Source of the DNA: Lichenicoccus sp964247695
GTDB lineage: Bacteria; Pseudomonadota; Alphaproteobacteria; Acetobacterales; Acetobacteraceae
Direction: 5' to 3'
NCBI GenBank assembly: GCA_964247695.1
Contig: CAXTVI010000021.1
Location: 1 to 64,000, forward strand
DNA: 64,000 nt
A model generated the notes under the pieces. The model worked only from the letters and a program-made list of their open reading frames with translations, searched no databases and was not told the DNA's origin. Positions 18,374 to 26,856 of the stretch are shown here, piece by piece. Made by a program: the position numbers and the translations under genes. The stretch's first letter is position 1; the number at the start of each line of letters is the position of its first letter.

Positions 18374-19462
18374 ATGCCACCCAGGCGCGTGCTGATCAGC
18401 ACCGACGCGGTCGGCGGTGTCTGGCGCCATTCGCTCGACCTCGCGCGATCGCTGAACGGCGCCGGCATCGGTTGCCTGCTGGTAGGCCTCGGGCCAACGC
18501 CGCAGGACGCTTCGGAAGCCGAGGCGCTGGCGCCCGCGACCGAGTTGACCTGGACCACGCTGGGGCTCGACTGGATGCAGCACGATGACGCTGCCCAGGC
18601 CGGCGTGGCCGCAGAGTTGGCCCTTATCGGGCAGCGGGGCGGGGCGGAGTTGCTGCACCTCAATCTGCCGTCGCAGGCGGCCGACATGCCGCACGGCGTG
18701 CCTGTCGTTGCGATGTCACATTCCTGCATTCCCACCTGGTGGGCGGCGGTGCGTGGCGGAAACTTGCCGGACGCCTATCGCTGGCAGCAGGAGGCGACGC
18801 GGCGCGGCATGCAACGCGCGGATGCGGTCGTGGCGCCGAGCCGCAGTCACGCGGATGCGCTGGAGCGTGCGTATGGGCGGTTGGCGGGGCTCACGGTGCT
18901 CCACAACGCCCAGACGACTTTGGCAGGCTCTCCCGGCACGCAGCCCCGGCGGCCGGTCGTGCTGGCGGCCGGCCGGTGGTGGGACGAGGCAAAGAATGCT
19001 TCCGTCCTCGATCGAGCCGCGGCGTGGGCGCGCTGGCCGGTCGAGCTGGCCGGCCCGTTGACCGGCCCGGACGGCGCCCGCATCGACGTCCTGCACGCGA
19101 CGGCGCTGGGTCCCCTGCCGCCAACGGTCTTGCGCGCCCGGATGCGGCGGGCGGCGATCTTCGCTTCCCCCTCGCTCTATGAGCCGTTCGGTCTGGCGGT
19201 GCTGGAAGCGGCGGCTGCCGGCGCGGCGCTGATCCTGGCCGAAATCCCGACCTTCCGCGAGCTCTGGCACGACGCCGCCCTGTTCGTGCCGCCGGAACGG
19301 CCGGAGGCGTGGATTGAGGCGATCGACATGCTGGCGCAGGACGCAGAGCAGCGGAATGCCTTGGCGGTCGCTGCAGCCGACCGTGCCGCCTGCTTCACCC
19401 CGGCGCGGCAACTCGCCGGCCTGCTCGGCATCTACGAGGCCGCCATGCACCGGATCCACTGA
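18374..19462 (+). CDS. GT4-type glycosyltransferase
   Basis: A 362-residue GT-B fold glycosyltransferase. N-terminal VLISTDAVGGVWRHSLDLARSL is typical of the acceptor half of GT4 enzymes, and the donor-binding half shows SPSLYEPFGLAVLEAAAAG, the retaining GT4 E-x7-E signature. The start at 18374 is 4 bases after the previous stop; the frame extends further upstream without similarity. Donor and acceptor are unknown; the preceding epimerases probably make the donor sugar. Confidence 0.88.
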   Translation: MPPRRVLISTDAVGGVWRHSLDLARSLNGAGIGCLLVGLGPTPQDASEAEALAPATELTWTTLGLDWMQHDDAAQAGVAAELALIGQRGGAELLHLNLPSQAADMPHGVPVVAMSHSCIPTWWAAVRGGNLPDAYRWQQEATRRGMQRADAVVAPSRSHADALERAYGRLAGLTVLHNAQTTLAGSPGTQPRRPVVLAAGRWWDEAKNASVLDRAAAWARWPVELAGPLTGPDGARIDVLHATALGPLPPTVLRARMRRAAIFASPSLYEPFGLAVLEAAAAGAALILAEIPTFRELWHDAALFVPPERPEAWIEAIDMLAQDAEQRNALAVAAADRAACFTPARQLAGLLGIYEAAMHRIH

Positions 19463-19463
19463 C

Positions 19464-20585
19464 ATGCGCTTCGTGCTCTACACGCATTCGCTGGTTTCGG
19501 ACTGGAACCACGGCAACGCCCATTTCCTTCGCGGCGTGTTGCGCGAGCTGCAGGCGAGGGGCCACAGCACCCTGGCCCTGGAGCCGGCCGACAGCTGGAG
19601 CCGGAGCAACCTGGTGGCAGCGGCGGGCCCCGCGGCGGCGGCGCGGTTCGCATCGGATTTCCCAGAACTGACGAGCCTTGCCTACGATGCGGGCTTCGAC
19701 CACGAAGCGGCGCTCGACGATGCCGACGTGGTGCTGGTGCATGAATGGACGGACCCCGCGCTGGTCGCGCGGCTCGGGGCCATGCGACGGGCCGGCGCCG
19801 GCTTCACCCTGCTGTTCCACGACACCCACCATCGCGGCGTGTCCGACCAGCAGGCCATCGATGCCATGGTGCTGGACGGCTACGATGCGGTGCTGGCGTT
19901 CGGCGAAAGCCTGCGCGAGCGTTATGTGGGGAAAGGCTGGGGGCGGCACGTTTTCACCTGGCACGAGGCCGCCGACGTCCGGCTGTTCCGGCCTCCTGCT
20001 GTCGAAGCGCCGCGAACCGGCCTGATCTGGATCGGCAACTGGGGCGACGGCGAACGCGAGCGCGAGCTGCAGGAGTTCCTGATCGAGCCGGCCCGTACGC
20101 TGGACCTCTCCGGCGTCGTGCACGGCGTCCGCTACCCCGCACACGCGCTGCAGGCGCTGGCCACCACGTCGCTCGACTATGGCGGCTGGATCGCGAATGC
20201 GGACGCGCCGGCCGCCTTTGCCCGGCACCGCATGACGGTGCATGTGCCGCGCCGGCCGTATGTCGAGGCGCTGCCGGGCATCCCCACCATCCGCGTCTTC
20301 GAAGTGCTGGCCTGCGGGGTGCCGCTGGTCAGCGCGCCGTGGAACGACAGCGAGGCGTTGTTCGAGCCCGGCCGCGACTTCCTGATGGTGCGGAGCGGCG
20401 ATGAGATGACCGCGCGATTGCGGGCCCTGGACAACGATCCTGCTCTGCGTGCGGAAATCGCCCGCAATGGTCTGGCGGTGATCCTGGCGCGGCACACTTG
20501 CGCGCACCGCGTCGACGAGCTCTTCCGCATCCTGGTGGTGCGCGGCAATGCGAGGGTGGTGCGGCAACTGGAGGCGGCATCTTGA
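19464..20585 (+). CDS. CgeB-like glycosyltransferase (first of three)
   Basis: A 373-residue protein beginning MRFVLYTHSLVSDWNHGNAHF and carrying the C-terminal CgeB/glycosyl-transferase-1-2 pattern (TIRVFEVLACGVPLVSAPW, then DNDPALRAEIARNGLAVI and HTCAHRVDELFRI). Start follows the previous stop by one base. The next gene begins inside its stop codon. It shares the SxWNHGNA/SYWNGAAT/SWGNGHAT N-terminal theme with the two genes that follow, indicating old tandem duplication. Confidence 0.82.
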   Translation: MRFVLYTHSLVSDWNHGNAHFLRGVLRELQARGHSTLALEPADSWSRSNLVAAAGPAAAARFASDFPELTSLAYDAGFDHEAALDDADVVLVHEWTDPALVARLGAMRRAGAGFTLLFHDTHHRGVSDQQAIDAMVLDGYDAVLAFGESLRERYVGKGWGRHVFTWHEAADVRLFRPPAVEAPRTGLIWIGNWGDGERERELQEFLIEPARTLDLSGVVHGVRYPAHALQALATTSLDYGGWIANADAPAAFARHRMTVHVPRRPYVEALPGIPTIRVFEVLACGVPLVSAPWNDSEALFEPGRDFLMVRSGDEMTARLRALDNDPALRAEIARNGLAVILARHTCAHRVDELFRILVVRGNARVVRQLEAAS

Positions 20586-21676
20586 AGATCGCGTTCTACG
20601 GTTCGAGCCTGCTGTCCTCGTACTGGAACGGGGCTGCAACGTACTATCGCGGCATCCTGCGCGCGCTCGCGGCGCATGGCCATGATATCTGCTTCTACGA
20701 ACCCGACGCCTTTGACCGGCAGTCGCATCGCGACATCGAGCCGCCGCCCTGGTGCCGCGTAATGGTCTACGAGGCCTCGCCCGAGGGCGTGCGCCGTGCC
20801 CTTGGCGGGGTGCGCGACGCGGATGTCGTGGTCAAGGCGAGCGGGGTCGGCTACGCGGATGACGCGCTGCTGGCGGGCGTGCTGGCGGCCCGGGGCGAGC
20901 AGTCGCTCTGCCTGTTCTGGGACGTCGATGCCCCGGCGACCCTCGCCGAGATCGCGGACGATCCGGAGCATCCGCTGCGCGCCGCGTTGGCCTCGCTCGA
21001 TCTCGTGCTGACCTATGGCGGCGGCGCTCCGGTGACGGACGCCTACCGCGCGTTCGGAGCCCGCGACTGCATCCCGATCTACAACGCGCTCGATCCCACC
21101 ACGCACCATCCGGTGCCACCCGATGCGCGCTACAACTCCGACCTCACCTTTCTCGGCAACCGGCTGCCGGATCGCGAGGCGCGCGTCGAGGCGTTCCTGT
21201 TGCGCCCGGCGGCGGCGTTGCCGGATCGGCGCTTTCTTCTCGGCGGCTCTGGCTGGGACGACAAGCCGTGTCCTGCAAACGTGCTCAAGCTCGGGCATGT
21301 CGCGACCGGAGAGCACAACGCGCTCAATGCCAGCGCCGGCGTCGTACTCAACATCAGCCGCGACAGCATGGCGCGCATGGGGTTCTCGCCGGCGACCCGC
21401 GTGTTCGAGGTGGCGGGCAGCGGCGCCTGCCTGATGACCGATGATTGGAACGGGCTCGGGCTGTTTCTCGAACCGGGCGGCGAGGTGCTGGTGGTGCGCG
21501 ACGGCGCGGACGTGGTCGAAGCGTTGCGCGGTCTCGATCCGCAGGACGCCGCGCGCATCGGCCAGGCCGGGCTCGCGCGCGTCCTGCGCGAGCACACCTA
21601 TGACCGCCGCGCGGCGCAGCTCGATCGCCTGCTGGTCACAGCGCTGGCAGCCAGACGGGCGGGCATCGCCGCATGA
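20582..21676 (+). CDS. CgeB-like glycosyltransferase (second of three)
   Basis: A 364-residue protein of the same family: N-terminal KIAFYGSSLLSSYWNGAATYYRGI and C-terminal TRVFEVAGSGACLMTDDW, then a helix with RVLREHTYDRRAAQLDRLL. The likely start is TTG at 20582, overlapping the upstream TGA (TTGA). It puts LKIAFYGSS at the N-terminus; an upstream ATG at 20498 is deep inside the previous gene. Use of TTG implies low or coupled initiation. Acceptor and donor unknown. Confidence 0.82.
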   Translation: MKIAFYGSSLLSSYWNGAATYYRGILRALAAHGHDICFYEPDAFDRQSHRDIEPPPWCRVMVYEASPEGVRRALGGVRDADVVVKASGVGYADDALLAGVLAARGEQSLCLFWDVDAPATLAEIADDPEHPLRAALASLDLVLTYGGGAPVTDAYRAFGARDCIPIYNALDPTTHHPVPPDARYNSDLTFLGNRLPDREARVEAFLLRPAAALPDRRFLLGGSGWDDKPCPANVLKLGHVATGEHNALNASAGVVLNISRDSMARMGFSPATRVFEVAGSGACLMTDDWNGLGLFLEPGGEVLVVRDGADVVEALRGLDPQDAARIGQAGLARVLREHTYDRRAAQLDRLLVTALAARRAGIAA

Positions 21677-22767
21677 GCCTGCGCATCGTGGTGCTCGGCC
21701 TGTCGCTCAGCTCCTCCTGGGGCAACGGACATGCCACCACCTTCCGGGCGCTGCTGCGCGGACTTGCCGGGCTGGGCCACGATGTCCTGTTCCTCGAGCG
21801 CGATGTGCCGTGGTACGCTTCGAACCGTGACCTGCCGGAGCCGGATTTCTGCCGCCTCGCCTTCTATTCCGATGTCGTATCGTTGGGTGAACATCATGGG
21901 GCCGAGATCGTCTCGGCGGATGCGGTCATCGTCGGCTCCTATGTCCCGGACGGCATCGAGGTGCTCGACCTGGTGCTGCAATTCGCCAGGGGAACACGCG
22001 TGTTCTACGATATCGACACGCCGGTGACGCTGGCCAGCCTGGACCGTGGCGACTGCGCCTATGTCGCACCGCGGCAGATCCCGCTGCTTGATCTCTATCT
22101 GTCGTTTTCCGGCGGCCGCATGCTCGACCGGCTGGTCCGGGACTATCGCGCGCGGCAGGCGGTGGCGTTCTACTGCGCGGTGGACGAGACGCGATACCTT
22201 CCGGACCCCGGTGCGGTCCGGCGGTGGGACCTCGGCTATCTCGGCACCTACAGCGACGACCGCCAGCCGGCTCTTGAGCGGCTGCTGATCGAACCGGCCC
22301 GGCGATCGCCGCAGCTCCGGTTCGTGGTGGCCGGCCCGCAATATCCAGCCGGCATCGATTGGCCCGGCAATGTCGATCGCATCGAGCATCTGCCGCCGGC
22401 GGCGCATCCCGGCTTCTATGCGGCGCAGCGCTACACGCTCAACGTCACCCGGGCCGACATGATCGCCGCCGGCCATTCCCCGAGCGTGCGGCTGTTCGAA
22501 GCAGCCGCCTGCGGCACGCCGATCATCAGCGACCGCTGGGACGGCCTGACCGAGCTGTTGCCGGACGGCGAGGCGCTGCTGGTCGCGGACACGTCAGACG
22601 ATGTCGTGCAGGCGCTGCAGGACATCGACGAGCAGCGGCGGAGCAGGCTCGCCGAAGCCGCGCGCGCGATCGTGCTGGCATCGCACACCGGTGCCGCGAG
22701 AGCCGTGCTGCTGACCAGGGCCCTGGAGACAGCCGCTCACAGCCCGAGGTCGCTCAGTCCCGGATGA
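21673..22767 (+). CDS. CgeB-like glycosyltransferase (third of three)
   Basis: A 364-residue homologue of the two preceding genes: IVVLGLSLSSSWGNGHATTFRALLRGL at the start, SVRLFEAAACGTPIISDRWDGL in the donor half and a final helix. ATGA overlap with the upstream gene. Last gene of the operon; its final 31 bases overlap the convergent DUF1348 gene. The trio acting in series suggests a stepwise assembled oligosaccharide or a multiply glycosylated product (inference). Confidence 0.83.
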   Translation: MSLRIVVLGLSLSSSWGNGHATTFRALLRGLAGLGHDVLFLERDVPWYASNRDLPEPDFCRLAFYSDVVSLGEHHGAEIVSADAVIVGSYVPDGIEVLDLVLQFARGTRVFYDIDTPVTLASLDRGDCAYVAPRQIPLLDLYLSFSGGRMLDRLVRDYRARQAVAFYCAVDETRYLPDPGAVRRWDLGYLGTYSDDRQPALERLLIEPARRSPQLRFVVAGPQYPAGIDWPGNVDRIEHLPPAAHPGFYAAQRYTLNVTRADMIAAGHSPSVRLFEAAACGTPIISDRWDGLTELLPDGEALLVADTSDDVVQALQDIDEQRRSRLAEAARAIVLASHTGAARAVLLTRALETAAHSPRSLSPG

Positions 22768-23210
22768 TCGGCCGGACGCGGCGACGACCGGTCCCAGTGG
22801 AACCTGCGCTCGGCGGCGGTGATCGGCAGGTCGTTGATGCTGGCGTGCCGCGCGCGCATCAGGCCCTGCCCGTCGAACTCCCAGTTCTCGTTGCCATAGG
22901 CGCGGAACCACTGGCCGCCCGCGTCATGGAACTCGTAGGCGAAACGCACCGCGATGCGGTCGTCGGTGAACGCCCAGAGCTCCTTGATCAGCCGGTAGTC
23001 CTGCTCGGCGGCCCATTTGCGCGTGAGGAACGCCACGATCGCCGGCCGCCCGCTGAAGAATTCGGCCCTGTTGCGCCAGCGGCTGTCCGGACTGTAGGCG
23101 AGCGACACCTTGTCGGGGTTGCAGCCGTTCCAGCCATCCTCGGCGGCGCGCACTTTCTGCTGCGCGGTGTCGCGCATGAAGGGCGGGAAGGGTGGACGCG
23201 TCTCGCTCAT
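22737..23210 (-). CDS. DUF1348 / NTF2-like (SnoaL-fold) protein
   Basis: A 157-residue protein recognisable as the nuclear-transport-factor-2-like DUF1348 family from RDTAQQKVRAAEDGWN, SRWRNRAEFFSGR and RWYRAYGNENWEFD-like sequence (here QWFRAYGNENWEFD). The fold makes a cone-shaped ligand pocket, but the function of this family is not known. It overlaps the SDR gene by one base (TGATG) and the convergent glycosyltransferase gene by 31 bases at the 3' end. Confidence 0.85.
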   Translation of the reverse strand: MSETRPPFPPFMRDTAQQKVRAAEDGWNGCNPDKVSLAYSPDSRWRNRAEFFSGRPAIVAFLTRKWAAEQDYRLIKELWAFTDDRIAVRFAYEFHDAGGQWFRAYGNENWEFDGQGLMRARHASINDLPITAAERRFHWDRSSPRPADHPGLSDLGL

Positions 23211-23911
23211 CAGAAATGCTCCACCCAGGGCCGCAGCTCCAGTTCCCAGCTCCAGGCGCTGCGCGGCTGCCGCAGCACGTCGAGATAGCTCTGCGCTATG
23301 GCATCCGGATCGAGCGTGCTGTCCGGCCGGTCGTCGGGGTCGGCGCGGCTGTCGCTGCGCACGCCGCCATCGATCACGAAATGCGCGACATGGATGCCCT
23401 GTGGGGCCAGTTCACGCGCGGCACTCTGCGCCAGCCCGCGCAGCGCGAACTTGCCCATCGCGAACGCGGACGAGTTCGCATAGCCCTTGACGCTGGCCGA
23501 CGCCCCGGTGAGCAGGATCGCGCCATGCCGGTGCGGCAGCATGCGCCGCACCGCCTGCTGCACCACCAGGAAGCCGCCGAACGCCGATACCTCGATGGCC
23601 TGCCGCACCGCCTCGGGATCGAGCTTGACGATCGGTCCGCGGGTCCGGCCGCTGGCGTTGTAGAGCACGACATCAGGCACCCCGACCTCGGCATCCATCC
23701 GCTCGAACAGCGTCGCGACCGCGGCCGGGTCGCTCGCATCGACCGGATACCGCGCCGCGCCGAGTTCGGCGGCCAGCGGCGCCAGGCGGTCGACGTTGCG
23801 GGCCGCGAGGCCCAGCCTGAGGCCCGCCGCCGCCAATTGGCGCGCCACCGAGGCGCTGATCCCCGGCCCGGCGCCGACGATCAGCGCCGTCCGGTACGGG
23901 ACCGGGCTCAT
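23210..23911 (-). CDS. SDR-family oxidoreductase with altered catalytic tyrosine
   Basis: A 233-residue classical-size short-chain dehydrogenase. The cofactor motif is VGAGPGISASVARQL at about residues 11-25. The catalytic YxxxK position reads FAMGK, with Phe150 in place of Tyr and Lys154 retained; the serine is in LTGASASVKG. The missing tyrosine suggests altered or no dehydrogenase activity. The start at 23911 gives MSPVPYRTALIVGAG. The gene overlaps the GST gene by 4 bases and the DUF1348 gene by 1, so GST-SDR-DUF1348 form an operon. Confidence 0.87.
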   Translation of the reverse strand: MSPVPYRTALIVGAGPGISASVARQLAAAGLRLGLAARNVDRLAPLAAELGAARYPVDASDPAAVATLFERMDAEVGVPDVVLYNASGRTRGPIVKLDPEAVRQAIEVSAFGGFLVVQQAVRRMLPHRHGAILLTGASASVKGYANSSAFAMGKFALRGLAQSAARELAPQGIHVAHFVIDGGVRSDSRADPDDRPDSTLDPDAIAQSYLDVLRQPRSAWSWELELRPWVEHF

Positions 23912-24621
23912 GTCTTGGTGGCGGTGGTCTGTGTGGAAGTCTGGCCGAACAGGATCTTGCGCTCCTCCTCGGTGCGAATGCCGCCGGCTCCGGGATTGAC
24001 CTGTGCGACCAGCCCGTAGGCGCGCGTGGTGGCCGGGCGCGCCTTGATCGAGGCGTGCCAGCGGGCGAGGTGCGGGAAGTCGTCCAGCGTCTGGCCCTGC
24101 GCGTCCGGCAGGATCCAGGGATACGATGCCATGTCGGCGATCGTGTAGTCCGGACCGGCGACATACGCTCGGTCGGCCAGCCGGTGGTTCAGGACGCCGT
24201 AGAGCCGGTTGGTCTCGTTGACGTAGCGGTCGATCGCGTACGGTATCTTCTCCGGTGCGTAGTTGCGGAAATGGTGGTTCTGGCCGGCCATCGGCCCGAG
24301 GCCGCCCATCTGCCAGAACAACCATTGCAGGACCTCGGCCCGCGCATGCAGGTCGAACGGGATGAATTGCCCGGTCTTCTCCGCCAGATAAAGCAGGATC
24401 GCGCCGCTTTCGAACAACGGGATCGGCGTGCCGCCACCGGCCGGTGCCTGGTCGATGATCGCGGGAATCCGGTTGTTCGGTGCGATCGCCAGAAAATCCG
24501 GCTGGAACTGCCCGCCCTTGCCGATATTGATCGGATGGATCTTGTACTCGAGCCCGGTTTCCTCGAGGAACAGCGTCACCTTGTGGCCGTTCGGCGTCGT
24601 CCAGTAGTACAGGTCGATCAT
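23908..24621 (-). CDS. Glutathione S-transferase, YghU/YfcG-like
   Basis: A 237-residue GST: thioredoxin-like N-terminal domain with DLYYWTTPNGHKVTLFLEETGLEY and the cis-proline region NNRIPAIID, followed by ESGAILLYLAEKTG and a helical C-terminal domain. The TxPN motif near the N-terminus is that of the YfcG/YghU disulfide-bond oxidoreductase group, which reduces disulfides with glutathione. First gene of the GST-SDR-DUF1348 operon. Confidence 0.9.
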   Translation of the reverse strand: MIDLYYWTTPNGHKVTLFLEETGLEYKIHPINIGKGGQFQPDFLAIAPNNRIPAIIDQAPAGGGTPIPLFESGAILLYLAEKTGQFIPFDLHARAEVLQWLFWQMGGLGPMAGQNHHFRNYAPEKIPYAIDRYVNETNRLYGVLNHRLADRAYVAGPDYTIADMASYPWILPDAQGQTLDDFPHLARWHASIKARPATTRAYGLVAQVNPGAGGIRTEEERKILFGQTSTQTTATKT

Positions 24622-24711
24622 TCAGGGCTCCTGGTCATGCCGCATCCGCTCATTGAAGTCGGCTGCCTCCGGCGCAATGTCGCCTGGACGGGCATCGGAT
24701 CGGAGCACCCA

Positions 24712-24790
24712 ATGAAGCCGGAGGCAAGACGCGCATGAGCCCCGCTGAGGCAAGACGCGGATGAGCCCCGCCGAGGCAAGACGCGCATGA
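24712..24790 (+). other. Chain of three overlapping mini-ORFs made by a 26-bp tandem repeat
   Basis: Start codons at 24712, 24735 and 24761 open reading frames of 8, 9 and 9 codons (MKPEARRA, MSPAEARRG, MSPAEARRA). Each stop TGA overlaps the next ATG as ATGA, and the last overlaps the ATG of the monooxygenase at 24787. The 26-bp unit repeats at 24721, 24747 and 24773 and includes GAGG upstream of each ATG. A 26-bp period is exactly nine codons minus one base, so the chained frame is preserved by the repeat. Confidence 0.65.
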
Positions 24791-26115
24791 GCGCGGGACG
24801 CATGCTGCACCTGGGCGCCTTCATGCGGCCGGTGAGCATCCATACCGGAGCCTGGCGCTATCCCGGCGCCGTCCCGGACGCGAACTTCAATTTCGCGCAA
24901 CAGAAGCGTTACGCGCAGACATTGGAGCGGGCCTGCTTCGACGCGTTCTTCATGGCGGACCATCTTGCGGTGCTGAACATGCCGACAGGCGCGCTTCGGC
25001 GCAGCCATACGGTCACCTCGTTCGAGCCGTTCACGCTGCTGTCCGCCCTCGCGGCGGTGACCGAGCGCATCGGCCTGGTCGCCACCGCGTCCACCACCTT
25101 CGACGCGCCGTACCATGTCGCGCGCCGGTTCGCGTCCCTCGACCATCTCAGCAACGGCCGCGCCGGCTGGAACATCGTTACCACCGCCAATCCGGACGCC
25201 GCCCTGAATTTCGGCTACGACAGCGAGATCGACCACGATGCGCGCTACGTGCGCGCCCGCGAGTTCTACGACGTCGTCACCGGCCTTTGGGACAGTTTCG
25301 CCGACGACGCCTTCATGCGCGACGTGGACAGCGGCATCTACTTCGATCCCGGGCGCATGCACGTGCTCGACCACCACGGCCCGGCGCTGGATGTGCGCGG
25401 CCCGCTCAACATCGCCCGCCCGGTGCAGGGCTGGCCGGTGGTGGTGCAGGCGGGATCGTCGGAGCCGGGGCGGCAGCTCGCCGCCGAGACCGCGGAGGTG
25501 GTGTTTGCAGCCGAGCCCAACCTAGCCGCCGGCCAGCGCCTGTATGCCGACATCAAGGGGCGGATGCGGCGGCTCGGGCGCGATCCGGACCACCTGAAGA
25601 TCCTGCCGGCCGCCTTTGTCGTGGTCGGCGAGACGCTCGCCGAGGCGCAGGCCAAGCGCGCGCATCTCGACGGCCTGGTGCACTACGACAGCGGCATCGC
25701 CTCGCTCAACGGCATGCTGGGCCACGACGTCTCCGGCTACGACCCGGACGGCCCGCTGCCGGAGATCCCCGAGACCAACGCCAGCAAGAGCGCCCGGGCC
25801 CGCATCGTCGAGATGGCCGCCCGCGAGAACCTCAGCATACGCGCCCTGGCGGCACGGGCCGGCAGCTATGCCGGGCTCGCCTTCGTCGGCACCGCGCGCA
25901 GCATCGCCGACGAGATGGAGGCGTGGCTGCTGGGCGAGGGATCGGACGGCTTCAACATCATGTTCCCGTGGGTGCCCGGTGGCCTCGACGAGTTCGTGGC
26001 CGAGGTGGTGCCGGAACTGCAGCGGCGCGGGCTGTTCCGGCGTGCCTACGAGGGCACGACGCTACGCGAGCATCTCGGCCTACCCCGTCCGGCGAACCGT
26101 TTCTTCTCCGGCTAG
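24787..26115 (+). CDS. LLM-class flavin-dependent monooxygenase (NtaA/DszA type)
   Basis: A 442-residue TIM-barrel, FMNH2-dependent oxygenase. It shows MLHLGAFMRPVSIHTGAWRYP at the start, HLSNGRAGWNIVTTANPDAALNFG and the C-terminal GSDGFNIMFPWVPGGLDEF typical of the nitrilotriacetate/dibenzothiophene-sulfone monooxygenase subfamily. Such enzymes act on small xenobiotic, sulfur or siderophore-like substrates; this one is unassigned. Translation may be tied to the upstream mini-ORF chain. Convergent with and overlapping the TetR gene by 36 bases. Confidence 0.92.
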   Translation: MSAGRMLHLGAFMRPVSIHTGAWRYPGAVPDANFNFAQQKRYAQTLERACFDAFFMADHLAVLNMPTGALRRSHTVTSFEPFTLLSALAAVTERIGLVATASTTFDAPYHVARRFASLDHLSNGRAGWNIVTTANPDAALNFGYDSEIDHDARYVRAREFYDVVTGLWDSFADDAFMRDVDSGIYFDPGRMHVLDHHGPALDVRGPLNIARPVQGWPVVVQAGSSEPGRQLAAETAEVVFAAEPNLAAGQRLYADIKGRMRRLGRDPDHLKILPAAFVVVGETLAEAQAKRAHLDGLVHYDSGIASLNGMLGHDVSGYDPDGPLPEIPETNASKSARARIVEMAARENLSIRALAARAGSYAGLAFVGTARSIADEMEAWLLGEGSDGFNIMFPWVPGGLDEFVAEVVPELQRRGLFRRAYEGTTLREHLGLPRPANRFFSG

Positions 26116-26733
26116 GGCGGCTTCCGCAGCGGGGCCGACAGAAGCAGCGCCGGCCGTCGGCCACGCCGCGAGAGCTGTCGCCACGACACGGTACAGGGTG
26201 GCGCGACTGGCGCCGGAGGCGGCCTGCACGGCCATGCCCTGGCCGAGCGTCATCACGTAGCTGGCCAGCGCCGCCGGATCGGCGTCCTGCGGCAGGTCGC
26301 CCTCCAGGCGTGCCCGCTCCAGGCGCTGTCGCAGGGTTGCCTCCATGGCGTTCCGGCGTTCCACAAGCTCCAGGCGGATCGGCTCGGCTGCATTCGAGCA
26401 GGCGAGCGCGCCGTTGGTGCCGAGGCAACCCGGTGGATGCGCGGCGTCTGTCTGCGCGTCGGCACAGCCGTACAGCATCCGCTCAGCAACGAGGCGCGCG
26501 GTCGGCTGCGACAGGGCGTCCGTCGTGAAGGCCATGCAGGTCGACTGGTAGCTGTCGAGCGCGCGGCGGAACAGCGCCTCCTTGTTGCCGAAGGTGGCAT
26601 ACAGGCTCGGGCGAGTGATCCGCATGGCCTCGGTCAGGTCGGTCATCGACGCGCCCTCGAAACCCTTGCGCCAGAACACGTCGAGCGCCGCGGCCAACGC
26701 CTCGTCGGGATCGAATTCGCGCGGGCGTCCCAT
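26080..26733 (-). CDS. TetR/AcrR-family regulator
   Basis: A 217-residue repressor-type protein: N-terminal HTH with FEGASMTDLTEAMRITRPSLYATFGNKEALF, and a C-terminal ligand domain of the TetR_C type with a cysteine pair in CLGTNGALACSN. The best candidates for regulation are the adjacent monooxygenase (convergent) or the aldo/keto reductase; no operator was recognised. Confidence 0.93.
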   Translation of the reverse strand: MGRPREFDPDEALAAALDVFWRKGFEGASMTDLTEAMRITRPSLYATFGNKEALFRRALDSYQSTCMAFTTDALSQPTARLVAERMLYGCADAQTDAAHPPGCLGTNGALACSNAAEPIRLELVERRNAMEATLRQRLERARLEGDLPQDADPAALASYVMTLGQGMAVQAASGASRATLYRVVATALAAWPTAGAASVGPAAEAALAGEETVRRTG

Positions 26734-26856
26734 CGTCCTTTTGTCCCGTTCTGGTTGCAGCGTCCGGATCGGACACTACCACCGATCGCCCTGGGTCTGG
26801 GTAATCTTCGGACGGCGGCAGGTCCAGTCACCATACCCCGCGGGAGACGCTTAGTT

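Noticed and set aside
16327..18735. 802-residue frame antisense to the glycosidase-epimerase fusion
   Set aside because: No motif and lies wholly opposite a gene with catalytic motifs.
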